From CALJFL01 sp036961205 (GTDB taxonomy: Bacteria > Pseudomonadota > Gammaproteobacteria > Pseudomonadales > Halieaceae): a stretch of 64,000 nucleotides of DNA. The notes beneath the pieces are model-generated. The model had not been told where the DNA came from and searched no databases. It was given only the letters and a program-made list of their open reading frames with translations. This document shows, piece after piece, positions 1 to 9,572 of the stretch (positions are counted from its first letter, which is position 1; each line of letters opens with the position of its first letter). The translations under genes were made by a program, and so were the position numbers. The stretch is from assembly GCA_036961205.1 (NCBI GenBank), contig JBALVI010000002.1, positions 434,001-498,000 on the forward strand. The letters are read 5' to 3'.

Positions 1-852
1 GTGCTGGATTTCGGGTGCGGTACCGGTGTTTTAGCCATGTTTGCAGCCCGGGCCGGAGCCGACAAGGTAATAGCCGTAGATCGTTCACCGTTCATCAAAA
101 CCGCCAGGGAAATAGCGCAGAAAAACGGCTTTGCTAACATCGATTTTTACCATGACGATCATCTGTCTCTAGAGCTCGATAAAAAAGTGGATGTCATCGT
201 CTCCGAATGGATGGGACATTGTTTGTTTTATGAAGCAATGTTGGAGCCCTTGTTGGCCGTGCGCGATCGTTACCTGGCAGAAGACGGAGTAATGATTCCC
301 ACCGAAGTCAGCCTGCATGTCGGGCTGGTTTGTGATGAAGATTTATTAGACGATTTATGCTTTTTACGGGATAAACCCTATGGTATCGATTTTTCACCTA
401 TAGCCCACATTCCGTTCCAACAAACCGATTTGGTGGCACTGGAACCCGACAGTGTATTGAACACCACTGCCCATATGGGCTCACTGAATATGAAAACGGT
501 TAACAAGGCCAATACCCCGAGAGAATTTAGTGGCACCATAAGACCCGACAGAGAGGCCGATATATTTGCCCTGTGCGGTTGGTTTAGCACGCAATTGAGC
601 CCGGGAGTGGCCTTTGGCACCGGCCCCAGTGATACGCCTACCCACTGGGATCAAATTCTATTCCCTTTGCCTGAACCCTTCGCTGTTCATCCCTCCCGCG
701 AATTGACCATCACGCTATCGCCCCTGACGGAGCAGGTGGGCAAAGAGCAGTGCTGGGCATGGTCAATCACAGACGGAGAAACAACGGTTCGCGTCAATGA
801 GCAGCAGCAAATCGAGCGAAAGCTGCATGAGGTGCCGCCAGGGAAGCTTTAA
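1..852 (+). CDS. PRMT-type protein arginine N-methyltransferase (5' truncated)
   Basis: SAM-dependent methyltransferase of the protein arginine methyltransferase (PRMT) class, which methylates arginine side chains; the bacterial substrate is unknown. The window opens inside motif I (VLDFGCGTG), so the first codon is an internal Val and the N-terminus lies upstream. Seen in order: motif I; a post-I acidic strand (VIAVDRS, Asp where eukaryotic PRMTs usually have Glu); the double-E loop SEWMGHCLFYEAML with both glutamates (residues 69 and 78 of the visible part); and the THW loop (THWDQILFPL, about 214-223) followed by a beta-barrel-like C-terminal region. The double-E and THW loops distinguish true PRMTs from generic Rossmann methyltransferases. 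A ribosomal-protein PrmA-type enzyme is unlikely because it lacks these loops. The gene lies 91 bases before rimO on the same strand. Confidence 0.85.
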   Translation: MLDFGCGTGVLAMFAARAGADKVIAVDRSPFIKTAREIAQKNGFANIDFYHDDHLSLELDKKVDVIVSEWMGHCLFYEAMLEPLLAVRDRYLAEDGVMIPTEVSLHVGLVCDEDLLDDLCFLRDKPYGIDFSPIAHIPFQQTDLVALEPDSVLNTTAHMGSLNMKTVNKANTPREFSGTIRPDREADIFALCGWFSTQLSPGVAFGTGPSDTPTHWDQILFPLPEPFAVHPSRELTITLSPLTEQVGKEQCWAWSITDGETTVRVNEQQQIERKLHEVPPGKL

Positions 853-943
853 GTGATTAGTCTTTTCCCCAATTCCCACCCCCACCATCCACACTGTATA
901 ATCCCGCCCCAATCTCATTACAGGCAGTTGCCCGGTAAACCCT

Positions 944-2260
944 ATGTCCAGTAACAAAGTTGGTTTCGTTAGCCTAGGCTGCCCCAAGGCGCTGGTCGAT
1001 TCCGAGCGCATCCTCACCCAGCTGAAGATGGATGGGTACGATGTGGTATCCAGCTACGAGGACGCGGAGCTGGTAGTGGTCAATACCTGCGGCTTTATCG
1101 ACTCGGCCAAGCAGGAGTCGCTGGACGCTATTGGCGAGGCCATCAGTGAAAATGGCAAGGTGATTGTTACCGGGTGTATGGGTAAAGGGGCAGACGCCCA
1201 GGCAATTCTTGCCCAGCACCCCAAAGTGCTGAGCGTAACAGGGCCAGCGGCCTACGAAGAGGTCGTTACTGCTGTTCACAAGTACGTGCCGCACATTCCT
1301 ACACACGACCCTTACACGGATCTGGTGCCGCCACAGGGCATTAAGTTAACCCCGCGTCACTACGCCTATCTAAAAATATCCGAGGGCTGCAATCATCGCT
1401 GTAGCTTCTGCATCATCCCCGATATGCGCGGGGACCTGGTGAGCCGCCCTATAGGCGATGTGATGGAGGAAGCAGAGCGCCTGGTGCAAGCAGGTGTGCG
1501 CGAGTTATTAGTTATCTCGCAGGATACCAGCGCCTATGGTGTGGACATCAAGTATCGCACCGGCTTTTGGAATGGCCGACCAATGAAAAGCCGCATGCAA
1601 GAGTTGTGTGAGGCGCTGGGAGAATTCGGCATCTGGGTGCGCCTGCACTATGTGTATCCCTACCCCCATGTCGACAACATAATTCCATTAATGTCCGAGG
1701 GTAAAATTCTGCCCTACCTGGATATTCCCTTTCAGCACGGCAGCCCAAGCGTGCTAAAGCGCATGAAGCGCCCTGCTGCAGCAGAAAAGTCGCTCGATCG
1801 AATTAAGTCCTGGCGCGCTACTTGCCCGGATATCACCTTGCGCAGTACGTTTATCGTTGGTTTCCCCGGTGAGACCAATGATGACTTTGAAATCCTGCTG
1901 GATTTTATGCGCGAAGCACAGCTGGATCGGGTGGGCTGTTTTCAGTACTCACCGGTTGCTGGAGCGAAGGCGAATGATCTGCCCGACCATGTTCCAGATG
2001 AATTGAAGCAGGAACGTTGGGATCGCTTCATGGCCCTGCAACAGGAGATAAGTACCGCCAAACTGCAGGCCAAGATAGGCAAGACTATCGAAATACTGAT
2101 TGACGAGACCACCCCAGAGGGCGCGATCGGACGCTCTATGGCTGACGCTCCGGAAATTGATGGCAAGGTGTATCTCAACGAAGTCACCGACCTGAACCCT
2201 GGCGACTTTGTAGAGGCAGAAGTGCTGGACGCCGACGAATACGATCTGTGGGCGGGTTAA
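944..2260 (+). CDS. rimO: Ribosomal protein S12 methylthiotransferase RimO
   Basis: Radical-SAM methylthiotransferase that adds a methylthio group to a conserved Asp of ribosomal protein S12. At 438 aa it has the normal family length. Visible parts are the N-terminal UPF0004 domain with three cluster cysteines (C13, C49, C78), the radical SAM motif GCNHRCSFC (C149, C153, C156) binding a second 4Fe-4S cluster, and a C-terminal TRAM domain of about 65 residues. The SLGCPKALVDSE start is typical of RimO rather than MiaB. A TATAAT hexamer lies at 897-902 upstream, without a convincing -35. The gene ends 6 bases before rsmE, so the two are probably co-transcribed. Confidence 0.96.
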   Translation: MSSNKVGFVSLGCPKALVDSERILTQLKMDGYDVVSSYEDAELVVVNTCGFIDSAKQESLDAIGEAISENGKVIVTGCMGKGADAQAILAQHPKVLSVTGPAAYEEVVTAVHKYVPHIPTHDPYTDLVPPQGIKLTPRHYAYLKISEGCNHRCSFCIIPDMRGDLVSRPIGDVMEEAERLVQAGVRELLVISQDTSAYGVDIKYRTGFWNGRPMKSRMQELCEALGEFGIWVRLHYVYPYPHVDNIIPLMSEGKILPYLDIPFQHGSPSVLKRMKRPAAAEKSLDRIKSWRATCPDITLRSTFIVGFPGETNDDFEILLDFMREAQLDRVGCFQYSPVAGAKANDLPDHVPDELKQERWDRFMALQQEISTAKLQAKIGKTIEILIDETTPEGAIGRSMADAPEIDGKVYLNEVTDLNPGDFVEAEVLDADEYDLWAG

Positions 2261-2266
2261 TACTCT

Positions 2267-2983
2267 GTGAATCTAATGCTGTTTACTGCGTCAGATTTCA
2301 ACACTGACCGACAACTAGAGGTAAGTGACAGGCGCCTGCAGCATCTACTGAATATTCACCGCGCGCAGGCCGGTGACGAAGTCCGGGTAGGGGAAATCGG
2401 TGGCCAAGTGGGGCGCGCCCTGATCGAGTTTATTGATGAAAAGCGGGCGATTCTCAATGTCACCCTGTCAGAACCACCTCCTGCCAAGTTACCGCTCACA
2501 TTAATTATCGCCCTTCCCCGTCCCAAAATGTTACGACGCATTTTGCGCACGGTGGCCGAGTGTGGCACCGCCGAATTACACCTGATTAACAGCTATCGGG
2601 TGGAGAAGAGTTATTGGCAAACGCCGGTGCTACAAGAAAAAACAACTAGAGATTACTTCCTTCAAGGCCTTGAGCAATCTCGGGATACAGTGCTGCCGCG
2701 GCTGGAACTTCATCATCGATTCAAGCCCTTCGTCGAAGATAAGCTGACTGATCTCATTGCCGGCAAACGTGCGTTGCTGGCCCATCCGGGGGACTATCCA
2801 CCCTGCCCCGCTGGCTGCAATGAAGCAACTGCACTAGTAATTGGGCCCGAGGGTGGCTTCATTCCCTACGAGGTTGAAAAGCTGGTGGCAACCGGCTGTC
2901 TGCCAGTATCCATGGGACCGCGTATTCTGCGGGTTGAGACAGCTGTTAGCGCTCTACTGGGAAGAATGCTGTTACCGAGCTAG
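2267..2983 (+). CDS. rsmE: 16S rRNA (uracil-1498-N3)-methyltransferase RsmE
   Basis: SPOUT-family methyltransferase that makes m3U1498 in 16S rRNA of the 30S subunit. It is 238 aa with a GTG start placed 6 bases after the rimO stop. The N-terminal part is a PUA-like RNA-binding domain (about 1-70). The C-terminal trefoil-knot SAM site shows IGPEGGFIPYE and LGxRILRVETA-like segments (here GPRILRVETAVSAL), diagnostic of RsmE. With rimO it forms a ribosome-modification pair. Its stop codon overlaps the stop of the convergent TonB receptor gene in the shared bases CTAG. Confidence 0.95.
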   Translation: MNLMLFTASDFNTDRQLEVSDRRLQHLLNIHRAQAGDEVRVGEIGGQVGRALIEFIDEKRAILNVTLSEPPPAKLPLTLIIALPRPKMLRRILRTVAECGTAELHLINSYRVEKSYWQTPVLQEKTTRDYFLQGLEQSRDTVLPRLELHHRFKPFVEDKLTDLIAGKRALLAHPGDYPPCPAGCNEATALVIGPEGGFIPYEVEKLVATGCLPVSMGPRILRVETAVSALLGRMLLPS

Positions 2984-5466
2984 AAGTGGTACTGCAGTTC
3001 CGCTCCGTACATACGAGGTGGCGCGACAGCAAAGCCACCGACGCCAGACGATTCAACCAGCGCAACGCCACCCACAAAATATTCCTCATCCGTCAGGTTG
3101 GTACCGTAAATCGCTCCCGTCCATTTTTCGTCGTTGGAGATCCAAGTGATCCTGGCGCTCAATTCAAACTGCTTGTCCTCAACCCACAGACCACTATTGC
3201 AGCTGGCGGCGTCCAGGCAAAAATCGAGGTCCTTCTTCATACTGGCCTGCAACCGGGGTAACAGAATGCCAATCGGTGTTGGGAATGTGAACTGCGCGGC
3301 CAACAAGTAGCTCTGCTCTGCAAGACGCGGTAAATTTTCATTGGAACGGTCAATGGGACAGGCCTGTACCTGCAGAAGAGTGAGATCAGCACGGTCGCAC
3401 TCTGGTGGCGATGGAGTCGAGGGATCTACAGATGTGATCTGCTGGTCGTCAAACTCGTCGATATCACCGTCGGTAATCGTCGCGTTAAAAGTTACCATCA
3501 AGTACTCGGTCGCCAACCAGGTAGATTCCAGCTCAAAACCCTGAATAGTAGATTCCGCCGCGTTGATAGTTGCCGGTGCTGGAGAATTGGTGGCTAAGTT
3601 GATGGCCAGGCTAGTCAGCTGCCGATTTTTGTATTCACTGTGAAAAAATGCCCCATTGAGTCGCAGGCGACTGTCCAGTAGGTCAACCTTGAACCCCAGT
3701 TCCCAGTTTGCTACCTCCTCAGGCTCGAATTCATCCAGCGCATCGGTAGGGCCTTCGGATAAGCCGCCCGATAAAAAGCCCTCGCTATAGGTAAGGTAGA
3801 CACTGCCCGTATCCGCCCAGTCACCGTCGCCAAGAATGTACTGAATACTGGCCATGGGCGTGATATCGCTATCGGTGGTTTTACCGGAGGTATCATCGCG
3901 AACGACAAAATCAAAATTCGGGTTGTACTCAAAGTCCGGTCTACTCACCGCAAAAAGACCACCGCCCAGATCAACCGCAGGGCCGCCATTTAAATCCAGT
4001 GTACCTGGATCCAGATCGAAACGAGTACGATCGAGTGTGCGCTCTTCGTCGGTGTAACGAATACCTACTGTGGCCCGCCAGCGATCATTGAATTCCCACT
4101 CACCCTGGGCAAAGGCCGCCACGGCTTTATTGTCTGCGGCCAGCGTACTGGCGGTAGCATTCAGGAAAAAGAAATTCGCTATGGCAGGATCGAAGGGACC
4201 GAGGAAATTCACCTTGATACGACCATCGGTTTTTTCCTGAAACCAGAAGAGGCCAGCGACATACTGCAAGCGATCATCGAACGCTGCGCCGGTTAATTGA
4301 AACTCCTGGCTAAACTGATCAGTCTCAGATGGGCCGTTAAAAGGATGGACGCTATTAGTACGGTGCAGAAAAGGCACACCCGTGTGATCCAGCTCATCAT
4401 TTTGTTCGCCCTCGGTATAGCGCCAGCCAGTGATGCTTTTGAAGCTTAAATCGTCGCTAAAATCCCATTCCGCCACCAGCGATGCACCCTTGTTCTCCGC
4501 GCGATAATCTCCACCTATATCGGAGATCACCGTAAAGGGGTCGCCACCACCGGCAGCAGCGGCCTCAGCGCAGAAATCGTCCAGAGTCGCACCAAATGCG
4601 GGCTGGATAGCTACCGCATCAAATAACTCCGCCTGCCACCCTGTAATTCCCGGTACCAACTGGCACTTGTTGGGCCGCATGCGCTGCTCTGTCTTTGCCC
4701 AGTTCAGATTTAGATCCAGGGTAAGGGTGTCGCTGGGTGCCCAGCGCGTCTGCCAAATAACACTCTGACGATCTTCGTCCATATAATCTTTACCGTCATA
4801 CAGATTCTCGATAAATCCATCGCGGGTTCGAATAGCGCCCGAAACACGCGTCCATACACTATCTGTGATGGGCACGTTGAGTACCACGTCGCCGTCCAGT
4901 CGGTCGAAGTTACCGACACGTAGTCCCAAATTGCCTTCAAATTCCTCCACCGGTTTATTGGTCGTGAATACCAGTGCACCGCCGGTTGTATTTTTGCCAA
5001 ATAGCGTACCCTGGGGGCCGCGCAGCACCTGCACAGATTGAATATCATTGAGGTCCAACAAAGCACCATCCGGACGGCCGACGTACACATCGTCGATATA
5101 AATTCCCACACCCGAGTCTATATTTGCGCCAGAATTACGCTGCCCTACCCCACGTATATACACCGAGGCCGTAGGCGCAGTGCCGTTTGCCAGGGAAACG
5201 TCTATGCCGGGAACCATCTCGTTCAAATCCGCCAGATTGTTCACACCGGCATCACGAAGCGCATCGGCATCCAGAGCGGTGACAGCCAACGGTGTTTCCT
5301 GCATGCTTTCAGCACGTTTGCGAGCTGTGACAATGACCTCCTCTAGCACCAGCGCACCTTGCGCGTACAGCGGTAATGCTGGCACACCAAAGAGCACAGC
5401 CAGGCAGCTGGAGATCAGCGTCTTTTGATAATTCTTTGTTCGTGTTCGTGTTATTTTTATTGTCAT
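2980..5466 (-). CDS. TonB-dependent outer-membrane receptor
   Basis: Outer-membrane beta-barrel transporter energised by TonB-ExbBD. It is about 828 aa from the ATG at 5466; a GTG three codons upstream at 5475 is also possible, but AAGGTG sits at a fair distance before the ATG. A signal peptide (about 1-36, ending YAQG) is followed by a TonB box (LEEVIVTARKR), a plug domain with LRGPQGTLFGKNTTGG, and a long barrel ending in an aromatic C-terminal residue (ELQYHF). The family is that of IroN/FyuA-like and marine-type receptors, which are highly expanded in such bacteria. The substrate cannot be read from sequence and no regulator or transporter sits beside it. The upstream 165 bases (5476-5640) probably hold its promoter. 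Confidence 0.93.
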   Translation of the reverse strand: MTIKITRTRTKNYQKTLISSCLAVLFGVPALPLYAQGALVLEEVIVTARKRAESMQETPLAVTALDADALRDAGVNNLADLNEMVPGIDVSLANGTAPTASVYIRGVGQRNSGANIDSGVGIYIDDVYVGRPDGALLDLNDIQSVQVLRGPQGTLFGKNTTGGALVFTTNKPVEEFEGNLGLRVGNFDRLDGDVVLNVPITDSVWTRVSGAIRTRDGFIENLYDGKDYMDEDRQSVIWQTRWAPSDTLTLDLNLNWAKTEQRMRPNKCQLVPGITGWQAELFDAVAIQPAFGATLDDFCAEAAAAGGGDPFTVISDIGGDYRAENKGASLVAEWDFSDDLSFKSITGWRYTEGEQNDELDHTGVPFLHRTNSVHPFNGPSETDQFSQEFQLTGAAFDDRLQYVAGLFWFQEKTDGRIKVNFLGPFDPAIANFFFLNATASTLAADNKAVAAFAQGEWEFNDRWRATVGIRYTDEERTLDRTRFDLDPGTLDLNGGPAVDLGGGLFAVSRPDFEYNPNFDFVVRDDTSGKTTDSDITPMASIQYILGDGDWADTGSVYLTYSEGFLSGGLSEGPTDALDEFEPEEVANWELGFKVDLLDSRLRLNGAFFHSEYKNRQLTSLAINLATNSPAPATINAAESTIQGFELESTWLATEYLMVTFNATITDGDIDEFDDQQITSVDPSTPSPPECDRADLTLLQVQACPIDRSNENLPRLAEQSYLLAAQFTFPTPIGILLPRLQASMKKDLDFCLDAASCNSGLWVEDKQFELSARITWISNDEKWTGAIYGTNLTDEEYFVGGVALVESSGVGGFAVAPPRMYGAELQYHF

Positions 5467-5640
5467 TGACCACACCTTGGTTTGCTCTTATCTCGAGCGG
5501 GTGACAGCGGCCTTCCGTCTGCGGCTAGTTGTGACTATTTATACGACTGCAAGTAGTTAGACGCAAGCTTGTGTAAGCGGTCATAAAGCCGCGTCATAAC
5601 TATTGATACTAGTTCTGCATACTGCCAGCTTGATCATGAA

Positions 5641-6759
5641 TTACGTCGGCTCAGAGTTACTCTCGACTTCATCGGCTTCGAACAGAGACAATTGGCTTTC
5701 CTCGTCGTCACGTAAAGGTCGCAACCGCAGTCCCGCGCCCAGTAGACGAACCGGTTTGGCGCCACGGGGCCAGGCGGCCTCCAGCAGTCGACGGAAGGCC
5801 AGGGGCTCGCCCCAGGGAGTGCCATCGCCGCTTAGAGTTTCCTCAAAGGTCGTTTGAGTAAAGTCGCTGTATTTTATTTTTATCACCCGTTTGGTCGGGG
5901 CATAGCGCCCCGCAATACGGGCAAATCGGCTGCCAAGTTCAGCCACCAGCACGTCCACCGCTTCAATCATTGCTGGCATGTCGGCGATATCCTCGACAAA
6001 GGTGCGCTCCACGCTAATCGATTTACGTTGGCGACTGGCCTGTACCGGTCGCTCGTCCTTACCATGCGCGACCTCCGCCAGGCGTTTTCCGTACTTTCCA
6101 AATCGACGAATTAGCTGCTCCAGCGGCAGGGCTTGCAGATCACCGCAGGTTGTTACTCCCATTTTACCCAGCTTAGCGGCGGTCACCTTACCCACACCAT
6201 TAATCCGGTTAACGGGTAAATCTGTTACGAACGCGGCGATCTGATCCGGCGTAATAGTGAACAGGCCGTCCGGCTTATCCCAATCACTGGCAACCTTGGC
6301 GAGAAATTTGTTGGGAGCCACTCCTGCAGATACGGTGAGTTTGAGTTCATCCTGTACCCGCTGGCGAATTTCTCTGGCAATGAGGGTGGCGCTGCCATTG
6401 CACTGTTCACAGTCGGTAACATCCAGGTAGGCTTCATCCAGTGACAGGGGCTCTACAAGTGCCGTGTAGTCCTGGAATATGCGGTGAAACTCGGCGGAAA
6501 CCTCGCGGTACAACTCGAAGCGCGGTGGCAGAATAATCAATTGCGGACAAAGAATGAGGGCTCGTGAAGAGGCCATGGCCGAGCGCACGCCAAATTCGCG
6601 TGCCGCGTAGCTGGCAGCGGCGACAACCCCGCGGCGTTCGGAACGACCACCCACCGCCAGCGGCTTGCCCACCAAACTGGGATCCTCACGCATCTCTACG
6701 GAGGCATAAAAGGAATCTGCGTCAACGTGAATTATTTTACGCGGGCTAGCCAAGCTCAA
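5641..6759 (-). CDS. dinB: DNA polymerase IV (Y-family translesion polymerase)
   Basis: Error-prone polymerase that bypasses DNA lesions. It is 372 aa. Catalytic carboxylates are in HVDADSFYASVE (D13, with the FY steric-gate pair at 17-18) and SLDEAYLDV (about 104-112). A helix-hairpin-helix region (INGVGKVTAAKLGKMG) and a C-terminal little-finger domain follow. The start is a TTG; no ATG or GTG exists between the upstream in-frame stop, which is the msrA stop codon, and motif I. The gene therefore begins about 20 bases after msrA and is probably read from the same transcript. The tail lacks a clear QLSLF at the extreme end but has SQLSLFE near it, a beta-clamp-binding motif. Confidence 0.94.
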   Translation of the reverse strand: MSLASPRKIIHVDADSFYASVEMREDPSLVGKPLAVGGRSERRGVVAAASYAAREFGVRSAMASSRALILCPQLIILPPRFELYREVSAEFHRIFQDYTALVEPLSLDEAYLDVTDCEQCNGSATLIAREIRQRVQDELKLTVSAGVAPNKFLAKVASDWDKPDGLFTITPDQIAAFVTDLPVNRINGVGKVTAAKLGKMGVTTCGDLQALPLEQLIRRFGKYGKRLAEVAHGKDERPVQASRQRKSISVERTFVEDIADMPAMIEAVDVLVAELGSRFARIAGRYAPTKRVIKIKYSDFTQTTFEETLSGDGTPWGEPLAFRRLLEAAWPRGAKPVRLLGAGLRLRPLRDDEESQLSLFEADEVESNSEPT

Positions 6760-6780
6760 ACCCGGGGGCAGACGATTGAC

Positions 6781-7440
6781 CTAGGCCTGGGCAACCACAC
6801 CCACGGGACAGGACACACCCGTACCCCCGAGACCACAATAGCCGCCGGGGTTTTTGGCCAGATACTGCTGGTGATACTCCTCGCCATAATAAAAGGTGGG
6901 AGCCGGTAAAATTTCTGTAGTGATATCGCCAAAACCAGCCGTGCTTAGAGATGCCTGGAATGCGCACAGGGACTGTTCCGCCTGTACCGCCTGCTCTTGA
7001 CCAAAAGTATAGATCCCGGAGCGGTACTGACTGCCCATATCGTTGCCTTGACGCATCCCCTGAGTGGGGTTATGACCCTCCCAGAATACCTGTAGTAATT
7101 GCTCATAACTGATAATCTCCGGGTCAAAAACTACTAGCACCACTTCATTGTGCCCGGTATGTCCCGAGCACACCTCCTGATAGCTGGGATTGGGTGTTTC
7201 ACCAGAGGAGTAGCCGGCAGCCGTGGTAAATACACCCTCCAATTGCCAAAATATACGCTCTACTCCCCAGAAACAGCCCATACCAAACATCGCCCGCTGT
7301 AAATGATCGGGGAAAGGTTCGCTGAGGGGGTTACCATTGACAAAATGGCTTGCAGGTACTGGCATAAGTTCACTCCGCCCGGGCAGGGCTGAATCGGCAT
7401 CGGGTAACAGGTGTTTTTTACGAATATCGAACAGTTTCAT
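6781..7440 (-). CDS. msrA: Peptide-methionine (S)-S-oxide reductase MsrA
   Basis: Repairs methionine-S-sulfoxide in proteins. It is 219 aa from the ATG at 7440. The reading frame stays open to 7533, but homologous sequence begins at MKLFDIRKKHLLP, close to the start of E. coli MsrA. The catalytic motif GCFWGVE is at about 54-60, and the conserved segments QGMRQGNDMGSQYRSGIY and EDHQQYL-like EEYHQQYLAKNPGGYCGLGG follow. A resolving Cys lies in the C-terminal GYCGLGG/VSCPVG region. It is divergent from the phosphatase gene and is followed by dinB, which makes a two-gene stress-repair unit. Confidence 0.96.
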   Translation of the reverse strand: MKLFDIRKKHLLPDADSALPGRSELMPVPASHFVNGNPLSEPFPDHLQRAMFGMGCFWGVERIFWQLEGVFTTAAGYSSGETPNPSYQEVCSGHTGHNEVVLVVFDPEIISYEQLLQVFWEGHNPTQGMRQGNDMGSQYRSGIYTFGQEQAVQAEQSLCAFQASLSTAGFGDITTEILPAPTFYYGEEYHQQYLAKNPGGYCGLGGTGVSCPVGVVAQA

Positions 7441-7547
7441 CCCTACAGTATAATGAGTGACGACCCTGGAGAAAACACCTGCCGTGATTCCCATTACCCA
7501 CCTGCCTGAGCTACAGTAGGACATCAGTCGCAACCAGTTAGTTCAAC

Positions 7548-9572
7548 ATGCCAATCACTCGCCGCGCCGCATTGGGGCTTCTCGCTTCCAGCACCTTTTT
7601 CCTTACGGTGCCCATACGGGCTCAGCAGACCAAGACGGACGTGCCCAATCCCACTATTGCACTGAACTTTGATCAGGGCGTAGCCTCAGGTGACCCCAGG
7701 CCAGACAGCGTAATGTTGTGGACCCGGGCAGCGCCAGTTACGGAGGGAGCGCCCGAGGCGCAGAAAGAGACGGGTGAAGTGGCGCTGCTCCTGCAGCTCA
7801 GTGAGACCGAGAATTTTGACAAAGTGCTATACGAGGCACTACTGCAAACTAATGAAGGTGCCGATTACACAGTAAGGGCGTTCGTGGATGGGTTGCAGGC
7901 CGATCGATACTACTACTATCGCTTCCTGGGAGGCGAGCAAACCCAGTCCAGGACAGGCCGCACCCGCACAGCACCAGCAAATGACCAGGACAGCGACGTT
8001 AAACTGGCCTTCGCCAGTTGCCAGAGCTTCGAGCAGAGTTATTATGGTTCCTGGGCCAGAATGATAGCCGATGACAAGGCGGCGGCAGTGGACGACAAGA
8101 TTCAGTTTGTCCTCCATCTCGGAGATTTCATCTATGAGCGCAGCTGGAACAAGCGCTACGATGGCAGCGACCAGGCCCGGTACGTACCGCCCTTCCCCGA
8201 TGGGGCCAAGACCGAAGAAAATCGCTATGCGGTGTCACTCGCCGACTACCGTCACATCTACAAAACCTATTTAGGCGACCCCTGGCTACAGGAAGCCAGG
8301 GCGCGCTGGCCTTTCGTGTGTACCTGGGATGACCACGAGTTCAGCAATGACAACTTTCAAAGCTACTCCCATTATGGTGAGGAACCTGTGTTAGAAGCAC
8401 AGCGCAAATATGAGGCAAACCAAGCCTGGTTTGAGTACATTCCCGCGGTGATGGATGAAATGGAGAATGGGCCGGCGCACGATTTCAGGCCCATAGCCGA
8501 GCTGGCACAACAGGCTGATGCCAATGCCGCGGCCCGCGATTCACTATGTATTTATCGCCGACTTACCTGGGGCAGGAACCTGGATGTGGTGCTCACCGAC
8601 ACGCGCAGCTATCGCAGCCCTCCTTGCCTGGACAAACACATGGCATCATCGCTGGGTTTACCTCAGGCCTCCAGCAAGCTAATTGCCATTGCCGATGCCG
8701 GGCGCGCTTACAACAATGACCAGCCACCTGCCTTGCTGCCCTACGGTGACGGCAGCACACCAAACCCGTGGCAAGACCGCGAACCTGGCAGCTGTCTTGG
8801 AATGGCCCAGCGAGATTGGTTTTTAAGCCAGCTTGAAGCATCTACCGCACGCTGGAAGCTTTGGGGGAACGCCATACCGCTGCTCTCTTTGCGTATAGAC
8901 CTGTCTGCCATTCCGCTCGCGGGCTATGAAGATTCTCCAATGAGCACAGATTCCTGGGAAGGCTTCCCCCACGAAGTCAATTACCTGATGACGCAGATTC
9001 AAAATCGGCAGATTGGCGGCGTAGTCTCATTATCCGGCGACCACCACCTGCATGCGGCTGGCACTGTGCAGCCTAGATCCGGCAAGGCCCCACTCAAGGC
9101 GGTGATCGCGGACTTTGCGGTGGCAGGGATCAGCTCCTCCCCCATTTATGAAGACATCAAAGCCCAACCGGCCACTGGTACAGCCGCGTTCCGACCGTTG
9201 GTTTATACCGAACTGGACGGCGCGGAGCAGCCGATGTGGAACCTCACTATGATGCAGGGCGTACTGGCATCTTATGCCTTTGACCAAACCGGGTTCGACT
9301 CTCTTGCCGACTGGCTGGGGCCGAACACCGCCAATCGCGGTCTGAAATTTATTGACACCAACACCAACGGCTACGGCATTGCCAAATTCGGTAGCACCGA
9401 GATGGCGGTATCGCTGGTCTCCGTACCTCCCACATTTAGCAAATTCTCAGAGCCTCCAGAAATTACCTATACCGCCCGATTTACCCTCCCCTTATGGCAA
9501 GGAGGGCAAGCACCCGAGCCACAGGGCCCCGATTTCATCGGTCAGCCCCCCTTCCCCTTTGCGCAGTCATAG
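7548..9572 (+). CDS. PhoD-family alkaline phosphatase / phosphodiesterase, Tat-exported
   Basis: Metallophosphoesterase of the alkaline phosphatase D family that releases phosphate from mono- and diesters outside the cytoplasm. It is 674 aa. The N-terminus ITRRAALGLLASS is a twin-arginine signal ending near IRAQQ, as expected for a cofactor-loaded PhoD. An N-terminal PhoD domain (about 35-145) precedes the catalytic domain, which shows FASCQ, HLGDFIYE, WDDHEFSND and SGDHHLHAAG metal-ligand motifs. The C-terminus, rich in Pro and Gly, may be a flexible tail. The exact substrate is not predictable. No phosphate-regulon neighbours are present, and no clear Pho box was recognised in the 107 bases upstream. 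Confidence 0.92.
   Translation: MPITRRAALGLLASSTFFLTVPIRAQQTKTDVPNPTIALNFDQGVASGDPRPDSVMLWTRAAPVTEGAPEAQKETGEVALLLQLSETENFDKVLYEALLQTNEGADYTVRAFVDGLQADRYYYYRFLGGEQTQSRTGRTRTAPANDQDSDVKLAFASCQSFEQSYYGSWARMIADDKAAAVDDKIQFVLHLGDFIYERSWNKRYDGSDQARYVPPFPDGAKTEENRYAVSLADYRHIYKTYLGDPWLQEARARWPFVCTWDDHEFSNDNFQSYSHYGEEPVLEAQRKYEANQAWFEYIPAVMDEMENGPAHDFRPIAELAQQADANAAARDSLCIYRRLTWGRNLDVVLTDTRSYRSPPCLDKHMASSLGLPQASSKLIAIADAGRAYNNDQPPALLPYGDGSTPNPWQDREPGSCLGMAQRDWFLSQLEASTARWKLWGNAIPLLSLRIDLSAIPLAGYEDSPMSTDSWEGFPHEVNYLMTQIQNRQIGGVVSLSGDHHLHAAGTVQPRSGKAPLKAVIADFAVAGISSSPIYEDIKAQPATGTAAFRPLVYTELDGAEQPMWNLTMMQGVLASYAFDQTGFDSLADWLGPNTANRGLKFIDTNTNGYGIAKFGSTEMAVSLVSVPPTFSKFSEPPEITYTARFTLPLWQGGQAPEPQGPDFIGQPPFPFAQS

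Noticed and set aside
897..902. TATAAT before rimO
   Set aside because: No -35-like hexamer at the right distance; mentioned in the rimO entry but not called.
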